The notes under the pieces were generated by a model. The model saw only the letters and a list, made by a program, of their open reading frames with translations, searched no databases and was not told the origin of the DNA. Shown one piece after another: positions 22,367-33,759 of a stretch of DNA of 64,000 nt (the first letter of the stretch is position 1; every line of letters starts with the position of its first letter). The DNA is taken from the NCBI GenBank assembly GCA_024195265.1, contig JAJLRJ010000009.1:9542791-9606790 (forward strand), written 5' to 3'. The position numbers and the translations under genes were made by a program. The DNA comes from Dendrophyllia cribrosa. Taxonomy: Eukaryota; Cnidaria; Anthozoa; Scleractinia; Dendrophylliidae.

Positions 22367-22388
22367 TCGTTCGTTCGTTCGTTCGTTC
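22165..22388 (+). repeat. Compound microsatellite (TTCC)n (TTTC)n (TTCG)n
   Basis: Roughly 34 TTCC units with one CATCC interruption, then about 16 TTTC units, then five TTCG units. Open frames across it (PSFL or KERK/EGRK peptides) are artefacts. Confidence 0.98.
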
Positions 22389-22720
22389 TTTGCGGAGTTA
22401 AAATTCATCAAAACTTACAATTTTGGGAGCAGATGACGTTCTCGGAACGACTTCAGCAGCAGATTTCAGTCAGGGAATACCCACAATTAGAACAAAAGTT
22501 CGCATCGCCAAACGACTTCGATCCACACTGTCTACAAAACATAGCGAACAACAAATAAGACAACCAGCAATGGCACAAAAATGGCACGAAATTTCAGTCC
22601 AATCTCGTTCCCAGGGTCTTCTTGGCGGGCGCCCTCTTGAAAAGAATCGCCAAGAAGAGCCTAGGAACAATGTTAATTTCAGTTCGGTTGGCATGAGATT
22701 CCATCCACCAACACCACCTT

Positions 22721-23078
22721 GGACGCCTTATTGAGACTTACATAACGGAGTAACTGGTAAGCTTTCAGTTGAGGTTGGGGTTAGCAGTTTATATAGTTAA
22801 ATTCAGGCCTAAATAGCCCGAGAAACCAGGTAGTACTGTGGTTTGGTAGGACATTTCACTAAAGAAGGGCTAAGCCCAAAACGTCTGAAAACTTTCAAAT
22901 TTTCGGCACTTTTCTACATTAACATTCTCCATTATTTATTATGTAAGCCTCAGCCTAGCTGAGGTCACAGGTTCAATCCTGAGTGGGGACTTTAGATTTT
23001 CTTTTTTACACTTGAAAATGTATTGAAAATAAAATTGTAAGTGTCGACATTGCGTTATATAATTCTCAATAAGTGTCC
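22721..23078. mobile_element. Inverted-repeat element with tRNA-like insert, copy 2
   Basis: Opposite-orientation relative of 6458-6996. Arms continue outward to about 22698 and 23103 (GATTCCATCCAC and GTGGATGGAATC). GAGGTCACAGGTTCAATCCT at about 22960 is the B-box region. Confidence 0.65.
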
Positions 23079-23660
23079 AAGGTGGTTTTAGTGGATGGAA
23101 TCAATGCTGACCTTTCAGTCCAGCGACCAGTCCATCCCAGTTTTCTACTCTTACCTTGTTTTCATGTTAACCTCGTTCCCAATCTGTTTTTTTGTCTGCG
23201 TTGTGCTTTTTTGTTTGCGTTTCGTTTCAGTTTGTTTGTGTTGTACTTTTTTGTTTGCGTTTTGCTTTTTTTAATTTGTGTTTTCTTTTTTGTTTGTGTG
23301 TGGCCCTTTTGGGCCACCGTATTTTATTCTCAAGAATATAAAAACCACGAGTACCAACCACGTGACGTCAAGCTTGGCGCAAATCTGCTATGGCTACAAA
23401 AAGCCGGTGCGATAATAATGAAGCAATTAAATGTTGAAATTTTAATTTCTCTTTACCAGTTTAATTTGTGAGAAGAGTGAAGATACCAATATAATTGGTG
23501 TTAGCCAGTACTGTACATGTGTTTGCCCTTCAAGTTATTAAATGGCAAACGAACTAAAAAGTTTTGATATGTAATCGAAACATCTTCGGATCTTCTTCAG
23601 AAAATTGCTAAAAACTTCCATATTAGTGTCGTTTCTATAATGAACAAAATAATAGATGAC

Positions 23661-23784
23661 TGCAGGGAGATATGAAATTTCTCTTCTCGTGTTCCACCCA
23701 CTTGATATTTCATTCGTTCGCTGCGCTTACTCGGGAGATATCGAGTTGAACACTTCTCGAAGAGAAAGTTCATATCTCCGTGCA
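23661..23784. mobile_element. Foldback element next to the copy A stop codon
   Basis: TGCAGGGAGATATGAA and inverse TTCATATCTCCGTGCA; inner arms CTCTTCTCGTGTTC / GAACACTTCTCGAAGAG. It ends 14 bases before the end of the copy A reading frame. Confidence 0.7.
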
Positions 23785-23798
23785 TCCATGTATTTAGC

Positions 23799-24178
23799 CT
23801 ATTCTTGATAAACAAACACTTCCAACTCATGTACAACAAAATTATTCTCGCCAGTTAGAAATGTTGTAGGCGATACATGCTTTGGACATTCATAGTTAAT
23901 GTCTAATTCGCTATAGCTATTCCAATTTACATTTGCATTACTAGCAATGTGGAGGTCGTGGTCTTTTACAATAAAAGAAAACCATCCTTGACCCTTCTCT
24001 TTTAGATTTGTAGGCTTGTTTCCAAACGTTGGCCCATACTCTTTGCTGCAGTAGATCCCCGCATTCTCACCCAGGTTAAATCCACTTTTAAGCTGGGACA
24101 GCTTGGTTGGCTTAGCACCAGAAGGATTCACAAGGCTGAATAGGAAAGACTCTGTGCAGTGTTTGAAACTACTAGAAC
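23799..24178 (-). CDS. Orphan TLDc C-terminal exon (array copy A)
   Basis: Seen: acceptor TTCCAG at 24179, phase 1, then SSSFKHCTESFLFSLVNPSG and onward through YGPTFG, DLHIAS and the terminal HELEVFVYQE with a TAG stop. It aligns along its length with the second exons of copies B-E but is longer (380 versus 311-317 nt), having extra residues around ENAGIYC and in NKPTNLKEKGQGWFSFIVKD. No BTB exon lies between this exon and copy B. Known: TLDc domains occur in OXR1, NCOA7 and TBC1D24-type proteins. It could be an alternative last exon for copy B, part of a gene that lost its first exon, or a pseudogene; the reading frame is open. Confidence 0.6.
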
Positions 24179-24824
24179 CTGGAATTAACAAACAAACAAA
24201 CATGCAAAGCAGATTGGCACCAACCCAAACTTTAGTTGGGTGGCCAAACGTGCTCGCAAGTCGACGCAAGTGAAGTTGTAAAACAAAAAGCTATTTCATT
24301 GCAGCCTTGTGCACGCGATCATAGCAAAACAAACAATACTGAAAACAACTTGTGGTCACTGTTGCGACTACTTGCGTTTGGTGGCCAAAAGTTGAAAAAC
24401 TTACGCCTCAGACTTGCAGACCAATTTGAGTTCGACCAAAGTAAGTGATCGTACGTAAACGCAACAAACATCGCAAGTCCACGCAAGTCCTAACCATGCA
24501 ATGCAACTAAGTACACGCAAGTCCTAGCCACCCAAGTTCTTGTGATAGCTCGCGTTCCCGTTTGACCAGGCTTAATTTAAAAGACAACTGCTAATACTAC
24601 TAACTACTAATTTTCACTATTATGAAAACAACCAAAACCCTCAAAGATAGAAACAACCGAAATGAATTAAAATTTACCTGGATCACAACCATCAAACTGA
24701 ATATACCTTTTGAAACCATCAAACTGATGCTGTGTTCACATCAGGACTGAAACATGTTTACAATAGACATGTTGCAACGAAACACGTTTCCCGTAACATG
24801 ATTGCAATTTCATTGTTCACATTA

Positions 24825-25651
24825 GGCCCAAATCGCACTTGCGGACAATTTTTGAATTGTCCGCGACAATTTGGACAGAAATTGGTATACAAAATTGTCC
24901 GAGACAACTTGTCAATTTCGGAGCTAAAATTTGCAAGACAATACGAAAATTGCACATTACGGTATGGAAACAATTTTAAAGGTGTGGAGCACTTCGACTT
25001 TCAATCTGAGCATCAAGCCTTTTCAAAGCGCACGTGGCTTTAAATCTCATTAGTATGTATTTTATGCAGTATGAAACTGGCTTGTCATTGAACACCGTCA
25101 TTGAACACCGCTAAACATGATTCGATTAAAAAATAACGCAAAGTATTTTTTTATTTCTAAGCCTTTTCAAGGGTTTTTCTACTTTTAGTGATTAAATTGT
25201 TTTTGCACATTGCGATTTGCTGGATAAATTTGAATAAAAAGAAACGTGCTGCATATTGATTTGTTTTTCTCAAGGAAGAGCACAATGGTTAATCAAGAAG
25301 GCATTGTTATCTGGATTCGCGGATGCGTTGGAATGTATCGAGCAAGCGTGTTGTCCTGCCAGGAGGCAGGACTTCGGCTCCTTTGAAAATTCGGCTGTTT
25401 TGTCGAAACTTTTTCGACTTGGCAAAAGTAGGTCGCACTTGTCTTTGCGGTGATTTTCCGTTATAATGACGAACGAATTGAACGTGCAACGTGGACCAAT
25501 CAGCGGGCGGCGGTGTTTTTAAAGTTTTATTTGTCTGCCCAGTTCGTTTCTCTGAAAAGTGTAGGTCGCACTTGTCTTTGCCAAGTCAGACACTTAAATA
25601 AATTGAAATTCGATAAAAATGTACAAAATTGTCCCAAGTGCGATTTGGGCC
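24825..25651. mobile_element. Inverted-repeat element with TTA target duplication
   Basis: GGCCCAAATCGCACTTG at the left and its perfect inverse at the right; TTA at 24822-24824 and 25652-25654. Subterminal ACAATTTT/ATTGTCC words. The 3-bp TNA target suggests a PIF/Harbinger-type non-autonomous element. Confidence 0.75.
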
Positions 25652-25762
25652 TTATTCAGTGTTAATTTCAAAACACGTTTCACGCCTGGTTCTATAATTT
25701 ATGCATGCTGTTTCACGAAACAGGCATAAGCTCACATAAAATCTTTCTAATTACACATGAAC

Positions 25763-25911
25763 TGAAAAAAATAGAGCTAGAACTTTCCGTTGCATGATTT
25801 TGTGATTTAATTTAACTTATCAAGCCCTTCGGGAACAGAAAAAAATAGAGCTCGAACTTTCCGTTGCATGATTTTGTGATTTAATTTAACTTATCAAGCC
25901 CTTCGGGAACG
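25763..25911 (+). repeat. 75-bp direct tandem duplication
   Basis: GAAAAAAATAGAGCTAGAAC...CCTTCGGGAAC occurs twice in a row with nearly identical sequence, so the duplication is recent. Confidence 0.9.
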
Positions 25912-25927
25912 AAGGACAATGCAGTGT

Positions 25928-26319
25928 TTAAAGGGACACTGTCACCTATTTTTAGTATCACTTTTAAAAGCCAAAAAACATCTTTGTTTCAATGGAAACC
26001 TTAAAATAATGGTCCAGTTTTGTTAACAAATACTCTACCAGTGCACAGAAACTAGTATTCGTTATCTTTGGCTGCGGATGGCCAGGATGGAAATGGATTG
26101 CAACTTGAAAAAATTGGCCAATTTTTTCACGTTCCTCCCAAGAGTCGTGGAAAAATCGCAGAAAAACTTATTATGGTTTATTCTTCCTTGAAGAAATCAC
26201 TTGATATTATATTCTTGGTGTTCTAAAAGCAATTTCATGTTTGAGCAAAGGTACTTTATCATATATTTAGTGTATTTTGACCAAAACACAGCGAAATCTG
26301 CGTGACAATGCCCCTTTAA
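25928..26319. mobile_element. Short inverted-repeat element, family 1, intact copy
   Basis: Left TTAAAGGGACACTGTCACC, right inverse GTGACAATGCCCCTTTAA. Likely TA target duplication. It lies inside the larger element 24728-26863. Confidence 0.8.
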
Positions 26320-27301
26320 CAAGGAGACGACATTTGCGGTAACGTGTTTCGTCTGGCTGGCTTAGATCTAAACTACCTCGTGAGATAGTTTCGATCATGC
26401 TCAGAATAAACATATTTCGATCATGATCAGAAATGCCAACCTCTGGAGATTGAAAATAGGAAGTTTTTTTCTGATGGTAAAATGTTTTCGCGCCGTACAA
26501 GGCGTGAATCGAGCGACGTAGTCGCGAGCATCAAGGGGGGTCCGGAATTTTTTTGAGGGCTCTACCCTCTAAAAGTGCCTTTTTCTGCATTCCTGAGTCC
26601 CGAAAAGCGTTTGTGAAGTTAAGACATGATGAAAAACCGCATTTTTTTTTGGATTTTGGGAAAATATCGGTTAAAATCATAGCCAATTGTAGAGAAAAGA
26701 GCCAAGATTCGTTCCGTATCCGGGAGACTCCCGGATAATCCGGGAGAGTTGGCATAAGTGCATGATTCGCGCAATGTGCCGCCTGATGTGAACACATTTG
26801 ACAGTGAAACATGTTACATTCGTGATCAGACTAAACATGTTTCGCCCTAGTGTGAACACAGCATGAGATGTCCAATGTATATAGTGGTGGTTCCCCCTCC
26901 CCATTCACTCCGGGACCCCATTTATTCACTCTGGGCCTCCCTATGGCGTTCCGGTGCGGACAAAATACCTGAATAAAAAACAGAAGTCTAATATTATTTT
27001 TGCCTTCGAAACTACAAATACGTACCGAGGTTGGCAAAATAGTGATCGGATTTTCCACATTCGACGTCAAAGATTGAAAAAAAAAACAATAAAACAAAAG
27101 CTTACTTCTAAAATAGAATTCAAAAGCACAAAATCAGAGATCGAAATATCTCAACATCTAATGAACGAATCGATAGAAAAACATGTCAAGAGGAAACGAA
27201 AGTTAGGTATCGAGATAAGATTAAATGTGTGGCGTGAGGAAACGGATATTGATTATCGAGAAAATTTGCGAGTCGAGAGGGAACGCCATAGGGGGGTCCA
27301 G

Positions 27302-27324
27302 AAGGGGGGAGGGGGGGGGGGGGG
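27302..27324 (+). repeat. Poly-G tract
   Basis: GGGGGGAGGGGGGGGGG-type run of about 22 bases. Confidence 0.9.
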
Positions 27325-27645
27325 ACCGCTATTGTGTACATTATTTATATTTATGTACATATCCCCCTCTTACGATGGATTTGGATCCGCCACTGGTATA
27401 TGAAAGCACAATTATAGCATTTATTAACAAATTTTTGGATAACATTAATCCTGGTGTTCTTAGTTTCTGTAACAGTCAGCCAATCAGATTAATGAATCAT
27501 TTGATTGATAATATATAATATAATGATAATAATAGAAAAAAGAGAACAGCAAAAGTAAAAGAAACGAACATGAAGCGTACCCAATCCACCTGATTTAAAG
27601 TCATGCCTGCCCCATTGCACCGTCAGCCGATTCGCATATAATTAA

Positions 27646-28142
27646 CCGCATATAAGCGAGTCTAATTAACATCAAATTACCGCATGCAAGCGGTTAAAGT
27701 AGGCCCAATTCACTTACTGAGAAATAAGGAAATAGAGCTGATCTCAAACTGGCTTTTGTCTTTCACTTGAACATTTTACATAAAGTAAAACTCCTTTATT
27801 TTTAGTAAAAGAAAGAAAAAGATCAGAAGGGTGTATGCCTTGAACCCGAGTCGTTTGCTTCATAACTAATACCTATATCCACTACACCAAGGAGGGCTAG
27901 CTGAGAGGAACTGTAATTTTTAACATATTTATAGAGTTGCCCATAACCATAAATGAAAGCTAACCGTTGTGAAAATCAGTGCTTAACCCTAAACACTGCA
28001 GATCAGTGCTAAACTGATGCTATTTTCTCTCAGTTCTGTGTCTAACGTCAGTAATATAAAGAATACTACTGTTAGGTAAATAGGGCCTATTTTACCGCTT
28101 GCATGCGGTAACTTGATGTTAATTAGACCCGCTTATATGCGG
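27646..28142. mobile_element. Inverted-repeat element with TTAA target (piggyBac-like ends)
   Basis: CCGCATATAAGCG starts at 27646 directly after TTAA (27642-27645); the inverse ends at 28142 followed by TTAA. Arms of about 70 bp contain nested palindromes CCGCATGCAAGCGG. Minus strand 27839-27905 reads like a tRNA-derived head (GGTGTAGTGGATATAGG, then GGGTTCAAGG). Confidence 0.75.
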
Positions 28143-28350
28143 TTAAGTTAAGGTGGTACTGGAGGCTAAAGTGATGTTTTTGGATTGCAGCGATTTTTTT
28201 ACAGGTCAAAGATAATCTTAAAAAAAATGCGCACGTCAAATTTTAGGAATTCGAACTAGTTATATTGACCGTTTCCCGCGAGGTTCACCCATGGACGCCA
28301 CCAATTAATACAAGCTCACTTCCCTCCCGCCCCGCCGCTTTCTACTATTC

Positions 28351-28352
28351 AG

Positions 28353-28395
<43 letters not shown>

Positions 28396-28405
28396 GTCAA
28401 TCAAT
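28351..28405 (+). repeat. (TCAA)n microsatellite
   Basis: About 13 TCAA units with one TCAG interruption. Confidence 0.95.
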
Positions 28406-28915
28406 TAATACTATTATGTAGCTCTTCCTTAACCTCCAGGGAAGTTATTTGACTAACACGCACTTGGTTTGGAGAACAAGTTTCCGGGATCGTCCGGTTT
28501 TTCGCCGGTCCGGCGTGTAGTCGCTTTGGTTGTTTTACTTACTATTTTTTTGTTTTAATGATACTTGTTGTAAAATGAAATATTGTTTTGATTCGTATGA
28601 AATCAAATAAAGCTTGTTTGTATGGCTGGTCGGCCTCTCCCTGTACAGTTATATTCATTTAACATGTCAGTATTCTATTCGGCTGAACGTAGTGAAAGAG
28701 TATAGAAAAGCCATTCTTCCCAATGTGTAGCAGTCTGATACAAATTCAGATGAAGTGTTGCAGCCTTGACCTTTGTCGTTTCTTGTCTTGTCTTCTCTTT
28801 GTGCACCAAGGCTTTCTCATTGGCATCTACTTTGTATAAGCTAATATATAAACTAATATAAACATAACTGTGATGTGAGGTACTGAAAATCCCGCGACCG
28901 TTTCTGAGACAACTT

Positions 28916-29760
28916 TCCGCCGTGATCACCAAGAAAAATTGTGGAAAAAGTGCCTAACCGAGCCGGACCTTTCGAGAAACGTGGCCCAACCAGAATTGAA
29001 CTATATTTCAAAATCAGAATCTATAGAATACTGAGAGATGTAGTTTTTAGCCCTCAAACCAGCTCGACTTGTTTCATCAACTTAGAATTCTATTACGTAG
29101 CTTTCAATACCAACACAGTTTGAATCTCAGTTTAATGAAAACATTCCTCACATAAAATAGTTTTCCGATGGGGCCCAATCCGACGGACAATCGGACTGGA
29201 GAAAAGGCCCCTGCATGGGATTCAGACATGATTACGAGCTGTTACGGCCACTCACCTTGGTCACAATCACATTTCAAGACTGAAAAAAAGTCATTTCACA
29301 AAAAAGGTAATTCACGGGTCACGGCTATATAATAAAAAATTGTCGTTCCAGAATTCACGGGAAAAAAAGCCTTTTACGGATCACGAAAAAAACCCTTTAC
29401 CACCCGCAATATAGTTGTTTTGCACGGGTTCTGAAGCACTGATGCCCTATATAACGGGGCTTTTAACAGACTACTTGAGCACAAGGGGTGGGGTAATGTT
29501 AAATTCCCCGCTATGTCCCGGAGGTCGGGGACTGGGATTTCAATTGACTGATGTATCGCAACATCACTTCGAAGCATAACTTTAAATATGTTGAAATATG
29601 TAAGACATGTAAAACATATACGCATGTCGAGACATTATTAAATTGTGATGACTCTTGAACTGAGAACCAAGTAAATTAAGGGATGCCGGTTATCGTATTC
29701 TAAGGAGCTCTAAAATGTACCTTGTTGTACCTTGTTAGTGTCAGTAAGTATATTGGTAAC
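28916..29760. repeat. Array spacer, 3' side of copy B
   Basis: Starts with ATCACCAAGAAAAATTGTGG and runs through TTCTGAAGCACTGATGCCC, CTTGAGCAC and TGAACTGAGA motifs that recur in order at 43868-44200 (copy C) and 61850-62680 (copy E). It carries an in-frame piece reading GPFEKRG...ELYFKIRIY, also at 61280-61340 and 61880-61950, which I regard as non-host repeat DNA. A later insertion separates it from the gene-proximal spacer at 31655. Confidence 0.65.
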
Positions 29761-30084
29761 AAGAAGCTGTACACAGCTTGAACTCGTGGCGTTTTTAAAT
29801 TATTGCAGCATTGTTTCTCGAGTGTTTTGAGTGCTTTTACGGAGAAACAGAAGCTTAAAATTATGTCTAATCAAAGGCTCCTAAGAGCCAACCCGTGTAG
29901 AAGAAATGCGAACGCGTAACGCAATATTGCCGTAAGCTTACGTTTCCACACTGACACGGTTCGATATTTTTAAAAAAATTAAACGTAAGGATTTTGACGA
30001 ACGGGGAAAAAAAACAGAACATCGCTTTCATAATGTCCAGTCCGAAGGGAAAAAAAAAACAGGACAAAAAAAAAAAAAAAAAGA

Positions 30085-30165
30085 AGTCTCGAGCGTGACT
30101 TGAACTCGGGCCGTCTGGGGCTAAACCAAAACATCTTTCCACTGCGCTATCGAAGAACACTTAGT
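30085..30165 (-). repeat. tRNA-like SINE head
   Basis: On the minus strand: TCGATAGCGCAGTGGAAAG (A-box region), an anticodon-like arm, then CCGAGTTCAAGTCACGCTCG (B box) and a run of about 17 T residues, a Pol III terminator-like signal. The stems are too imperfect to call a functional tRNA gene. Confidence 0.5.
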
Positions 30166-30259
30166 CAATAAGGTTTAAATTTTATTATTTTAAGTTAGAT
30201 ACGCATCAAAACGCGACGTGCACTCGTCATGCTTTGACGCATACGTCAGCTGATTTTCC

Positions 30260-30289
30260 CATGGATCATAAAACGTTTTATGATCCATG
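30260..30289. repeat. Perfect 30-bp palindrome
   Basis: CATGGATCATAAAACG followed directly by its inverse without a loop. Confidence 0.9.
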
Positions 30290-31484
30290 ATTTTCCTATT
30301 AAAAAGTAGCGCGCGCAGCTCACCGGAAATAAAAATACTGCGTAAAATCGCGCGAACCGGAAATTAATCGTGCATAAAATATTCCTCTTTATCTCAAAAC
30401 TTTGCTCGGTGACCTATGTTGAATTTTTTCATGCAAGGAGTATTAACTTTATCTAACATTTGAGACATTTTGGAAAAAAACTGTACAGTGGAATTTTTTT
30501 AAATCTTTAAAAGGCCTTTTTCGATTTATCTCGATTTCCACAATACAGATTTTTTTCAAATTTACACAGGAGGTGAGGAATATTGCAAACTTTTAAAAAC
30601 GCTTATAAAAAACATAGGTCACCGAGTTAGTTTTAAAGATAGATTTAAAAAACTGACTTTTGAGGGGTATCTCTTTGGAGGGTTATAGTTACCATGACAA
30701 CAGATATGACGTCATAAATGGTCTTGAAGGAAACTTTAACAACCATGTCATAAGCTTATCTACAATTTGTTTCAGAGACTAAAACCATAAAATTTTAATG
30801 TGTAGTTGTTCTGACATGTACATAAGCTGTAAGAAACCCTTTTCGAGCCTCCTTAAATAGATTTTAACGTTGCACTAAAAACAAATACGAAACATCTTTA
30901 AAGTTATTGTTGTTTATATTCGTATAAATCAAATTAATTATTGTTATCGCTGGATTCACGTTGTTCTTGTTACGAACAAAGCATTTAATACTCACGAAGT
31001 TTACAGCTGATGGAATTGAGGAGCGAGTGAGTGAGTGAGAGAATTTTATTTAGTCACCGTTTCCGATAACCCGTGTATTATGCTTGCGTGTATACACGGG
31101 TTTAAAGTAAGACTACACTACATTCAGTAGCCGACACTTCAAAGCTCGATCGCTAAGCAAATTGCAAGTTATATAAAACACAAAACTTGCCGGAACAAAA
31201 ATCCCACAGGAATAAGCGGCGAACACAATATCAAACGGTCCTATCCATCCATGAACGCCTTGCATTGTCTTGAAAACGTGCAATTGTACGCTGTAGTTCT
31301 TTACTTTGCTTGTCACTGTCAACACACGGAGAAATTCTGCGGTATGTATTTCATGGCTGAAAGCCATATAGTCGTCGACATAAACTAAAATATGCATGCA
31401 TAAATTTGCATGCGCTAATGTGATACGAAAAAAAACAAGAAAAGTCAAAGCCGGATTTACAACTCGTGTGCTTCGCCACGAGTA

Positions 31485-31651
31485 ATAGACCAATTCCGAT
31501 ATATTAAAATTCATACTTGGCTCCGAGGCTTAGGGGAATAAAACAAAAGAAATAAATTATTCATACCTGAACCTCGATGTGATTTCTTTTGTTTTATTCC
31601 CCTAAGCCTCGGAACCAAGTATGAATTTTAATATATCGGAATTGGTCTATT
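31485..31651. mobile_element. Foldback element, about 64-bp arms
   Basis: AATAGACCAATTCCGATATA...TTTGTTTTATTCCCC paired with its inverse around a 35-bp loop, with two visible mismatches. It lies at the junction where the copy B spacer is interrupted. Confidence 0.8.
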
Positions 31652-31654
31652 ATT

Positions 31655-32216
31655 GTCTCATGTCCGGTCAAACAATGCCTGATATCGCAAACGTGCACAG
31701 TTTTCTTCTGCTTTATTTCTTAACTATACAACTTTCCTAGCCAGTACATAGTTAAGCTATTTTCTAAAACATATTTCTGGCTGAAACATATCGAGCGAGT
31801 TCGCGCACAGGCAATATTTTGTTTAGACGAATTATTTCATAAATGAAGTGATAACATACTCCAAACATTACTACACGATTCTATAATCGAGAGCTTGCCT
31901 CGGCTTAGCTTCTAGTGATTTCAATAATGTCTTTGCCAAACTATACAGAGACTGGGAATTATTATCCCTGTTTTGACAGTTACTACAGTGAAAATTATTA
32001 TTGCCAACCTTATGAATACATCTGGTTTTTCTTTTAGTTGTCAAAAACGTTTTTTTTTTATGACATATAAATGTATCAGTGTAATTAAAACCTGAAACTC
32101 TAACCTAAGCCCTGGTGGTTGTTGTACGTCGTGTCTAATTATGAACTCAGTCAGAAAACCTGAGCTAGTAAGAAACAAAGATGTAATGTTGCCAAAAAAA
32201 ACCTTTGAAAAGTTGC
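31655..32216. repeat. Array spacer, gene-proximal part, copy B
   Basis: CTCATGTCCGGTCAAACA through TCGAGCGAGTTCGCGCACA to the stop codon of copy B. It matches 44205-44775 and 62690-63237 in order and spacing, showing that the duplication unit includes at least 0.55 kb downstream of the stop. Confidence 0.75.
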
Positions 32217-32530
32217 TTATTCTCTAAAACCAAACACCTCTACCTCGTTGACAACAAAATTCTTGTTGCCGGCTAGAAATGTTGTGGGTGTTACATGCGG
32301 AGGAGATTCATAGGTGGAGTTTAAATTGCTGTAGCTGCTTGAATTTGTATTTGCTACATTAGCAATATAAAGGTCATTTCCTGCTCCAAATGTTGGTCCA
32401 TATCCACTATTACAGAGGATCCCATTCTGGTTTGAAGTACCCCTGAGTGGCAGCTTGGATGGCACCGCACCAGTTGGGTTCACAAGGCTGAATAGGAAAG
32501 ACTCTGTACAGTGTTTGTAGGCACCAGAAC
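32217..32530 (-). CDS. Copy B exon 2: TLDc second half
   Basis: Acceptor TATTTCCAG, phase 1, then GSGAYKHCTESFLFSLVNPT, YGPTFGAG, DLYIANVAN and the end NEVEVFGFRE with TAA. It is intact, so damage to copy B is confined to exon 1. Confidence 0.8.
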
Positions 32531-32659
32531 CTGGAAATACAAACAAAAACCTGCACTTAGTTCACTTTCTGCCTAATGCAAGCAACTTTAGGCATTAGAA
32601 AGTTGTAAAATGAAGGTAACATATGAATACGATTACAAAATTCAAACAATTCAAACCGT

Positions 32660-32760
32660 GATCGACCTCTCAGCCCTCATGAACCGAGGGGGAGGGGGCT
32701 TTGGGGGGGGGGGGGGGGGGGGGGGGGGGTACTTCCAAAACAAAGTGCTGGAGTCTTGTG
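32660..32760 (+). repeat. Conserved intronic segment with poly-G (copy B)
   Basis: The copy B intron holds CTCTCAGCCCTC, a GGGGGAGG-type purine run, a G tract of over 20 bases at about 32704-32729, then ACTTCCAAAACAAAG. The same arrangement recurs in the introns of copy C (45740-45845) and copy E (63745-63810), so it was duplicated with the genes and its G run length varies. Confidence 0.7.
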
Positions 32761-33759
32761 TATACCAGAATGCTGTATTTTTGGCCTGGACTCCATTGAT
32801 TCTCATTGGCAATAAAGTTGATTACATCAAAGAACTTCCATGTTTTAGAAAGCAATAACAAAATCTCTCTTAACTCTATAATTTGTTTATTTATTTATTT
32901 ATTAGCATATATATGTTGTAGTTCAATTTTATCCTTGGTTTAATTTTTATTTTCCTTTGTTGCGTTCGACGTTAGGATCCTCTCTGGACACTACACACAA
33001 ATATATATGTGTAAGTGAAACTAGAAAGCCGATGAAAACGATCCCAGGATACGATAAACAGATTGGTTATCTCCGCATTCTGTTCTGGACAGCATGAAAT
33101 CCTCCTATCAATTTGAGAGATAATTAATCTGCCGATATAAAAAAGTCAATATCATCGAAGAGAACAAATTCATAACTGTGATCAAGTCTCTTGCTGTGAT
33201 CTAAAGGCGCAATTCGGGGTCGCGTAGGTCTGTCAACCCCATTTATAACCATGATGAGTTCGGAAGATACTGCAGACTCGAAAAGGAAAACGCAAAAACT
33301 GAAATGGCCAATTGCGTATTATTATGATGAAAGAAAGGAACGTCTTTTTCACCTTTTACATTCTTTACAGAACGTTTAATCTCTCTTTATGTAATAACTG
33401 TATTAGGTACAATTAATTCTGTTATCATTAGTTTAGGCATGGCTGCTTTATTTATTGTTTTGTAACAACTTATGCTACTTTTGTCGACAAGTTCGTTCTT
33501 AGCCAGGGAAGACCTTCAATTAGCAGAATTTTTTTGTCTGTGACTGGTACCATTCAACCACTTTCCGTTTTTTAAAGTCTTTTACAATAACAGAAATAGG
33601 AGAAAGAAGAGGAAAAAGTCATTCTTATTCTCATTTTAAGTTCACGTTTTAATAATTCAAATAAAATCTGTTAACAATCACTACATGTACAAAACTTTTT
33701 CAATAAATACTAAGCGCTTATTCTCGTCGACTTGTAGACTTCGAAGAGCGAAAAAAATT

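Larger units (their letters stand above)
21640..23323. repeat. Inverted pair of AAACAAAAAAG minisatellites
   Basis: GTGGCCCAAAAGAGCCACAC followed by an imperfect GCAAAACGCAAACAAAAAA tandem (about 21640-21860) faces its inverse at about 23185-23323, which ends TGTGTGGCCCTTTTGGGCCA. The pair brackets the tetranucleotide block and the 22721 element. Confidence 0.7.
24728..26863. mobile_element. DNA transposon carrying two nested elements
   Basis: TGCTGTGTTCACATCAGG at the left and the inverse TAGTGTGAACACAGCA at the right, with AACATGTTTC-rich subterminal sequence. It holds the elements 24825-25651 and 25928-26319 and a 75-bp direct duplication at 25763-25911. No transposase frame seen. Confidence 0.65.

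Noticed and set aside
22099..22558. Pro-Ser-Phe-Leu and Lys-Glu-Arg repeat proteins
   Set aside because: Frames of the (TTCC)n/(TTTC)n microsatellite.
26954..27403. 149-codon basic frame on the + strand
   Set aside because: Runs into a poly-G tract, ends lie in repeat-like sequence (CTATGGCGTTCC inverted pair), and there is no recognisable domain.
28941..29123. Small ORF with GPFEKRG...ELYFKI
   Set aside because: The same sequence occurs in three spacer copies with differing frames; it is repeat DNA, not a gene.
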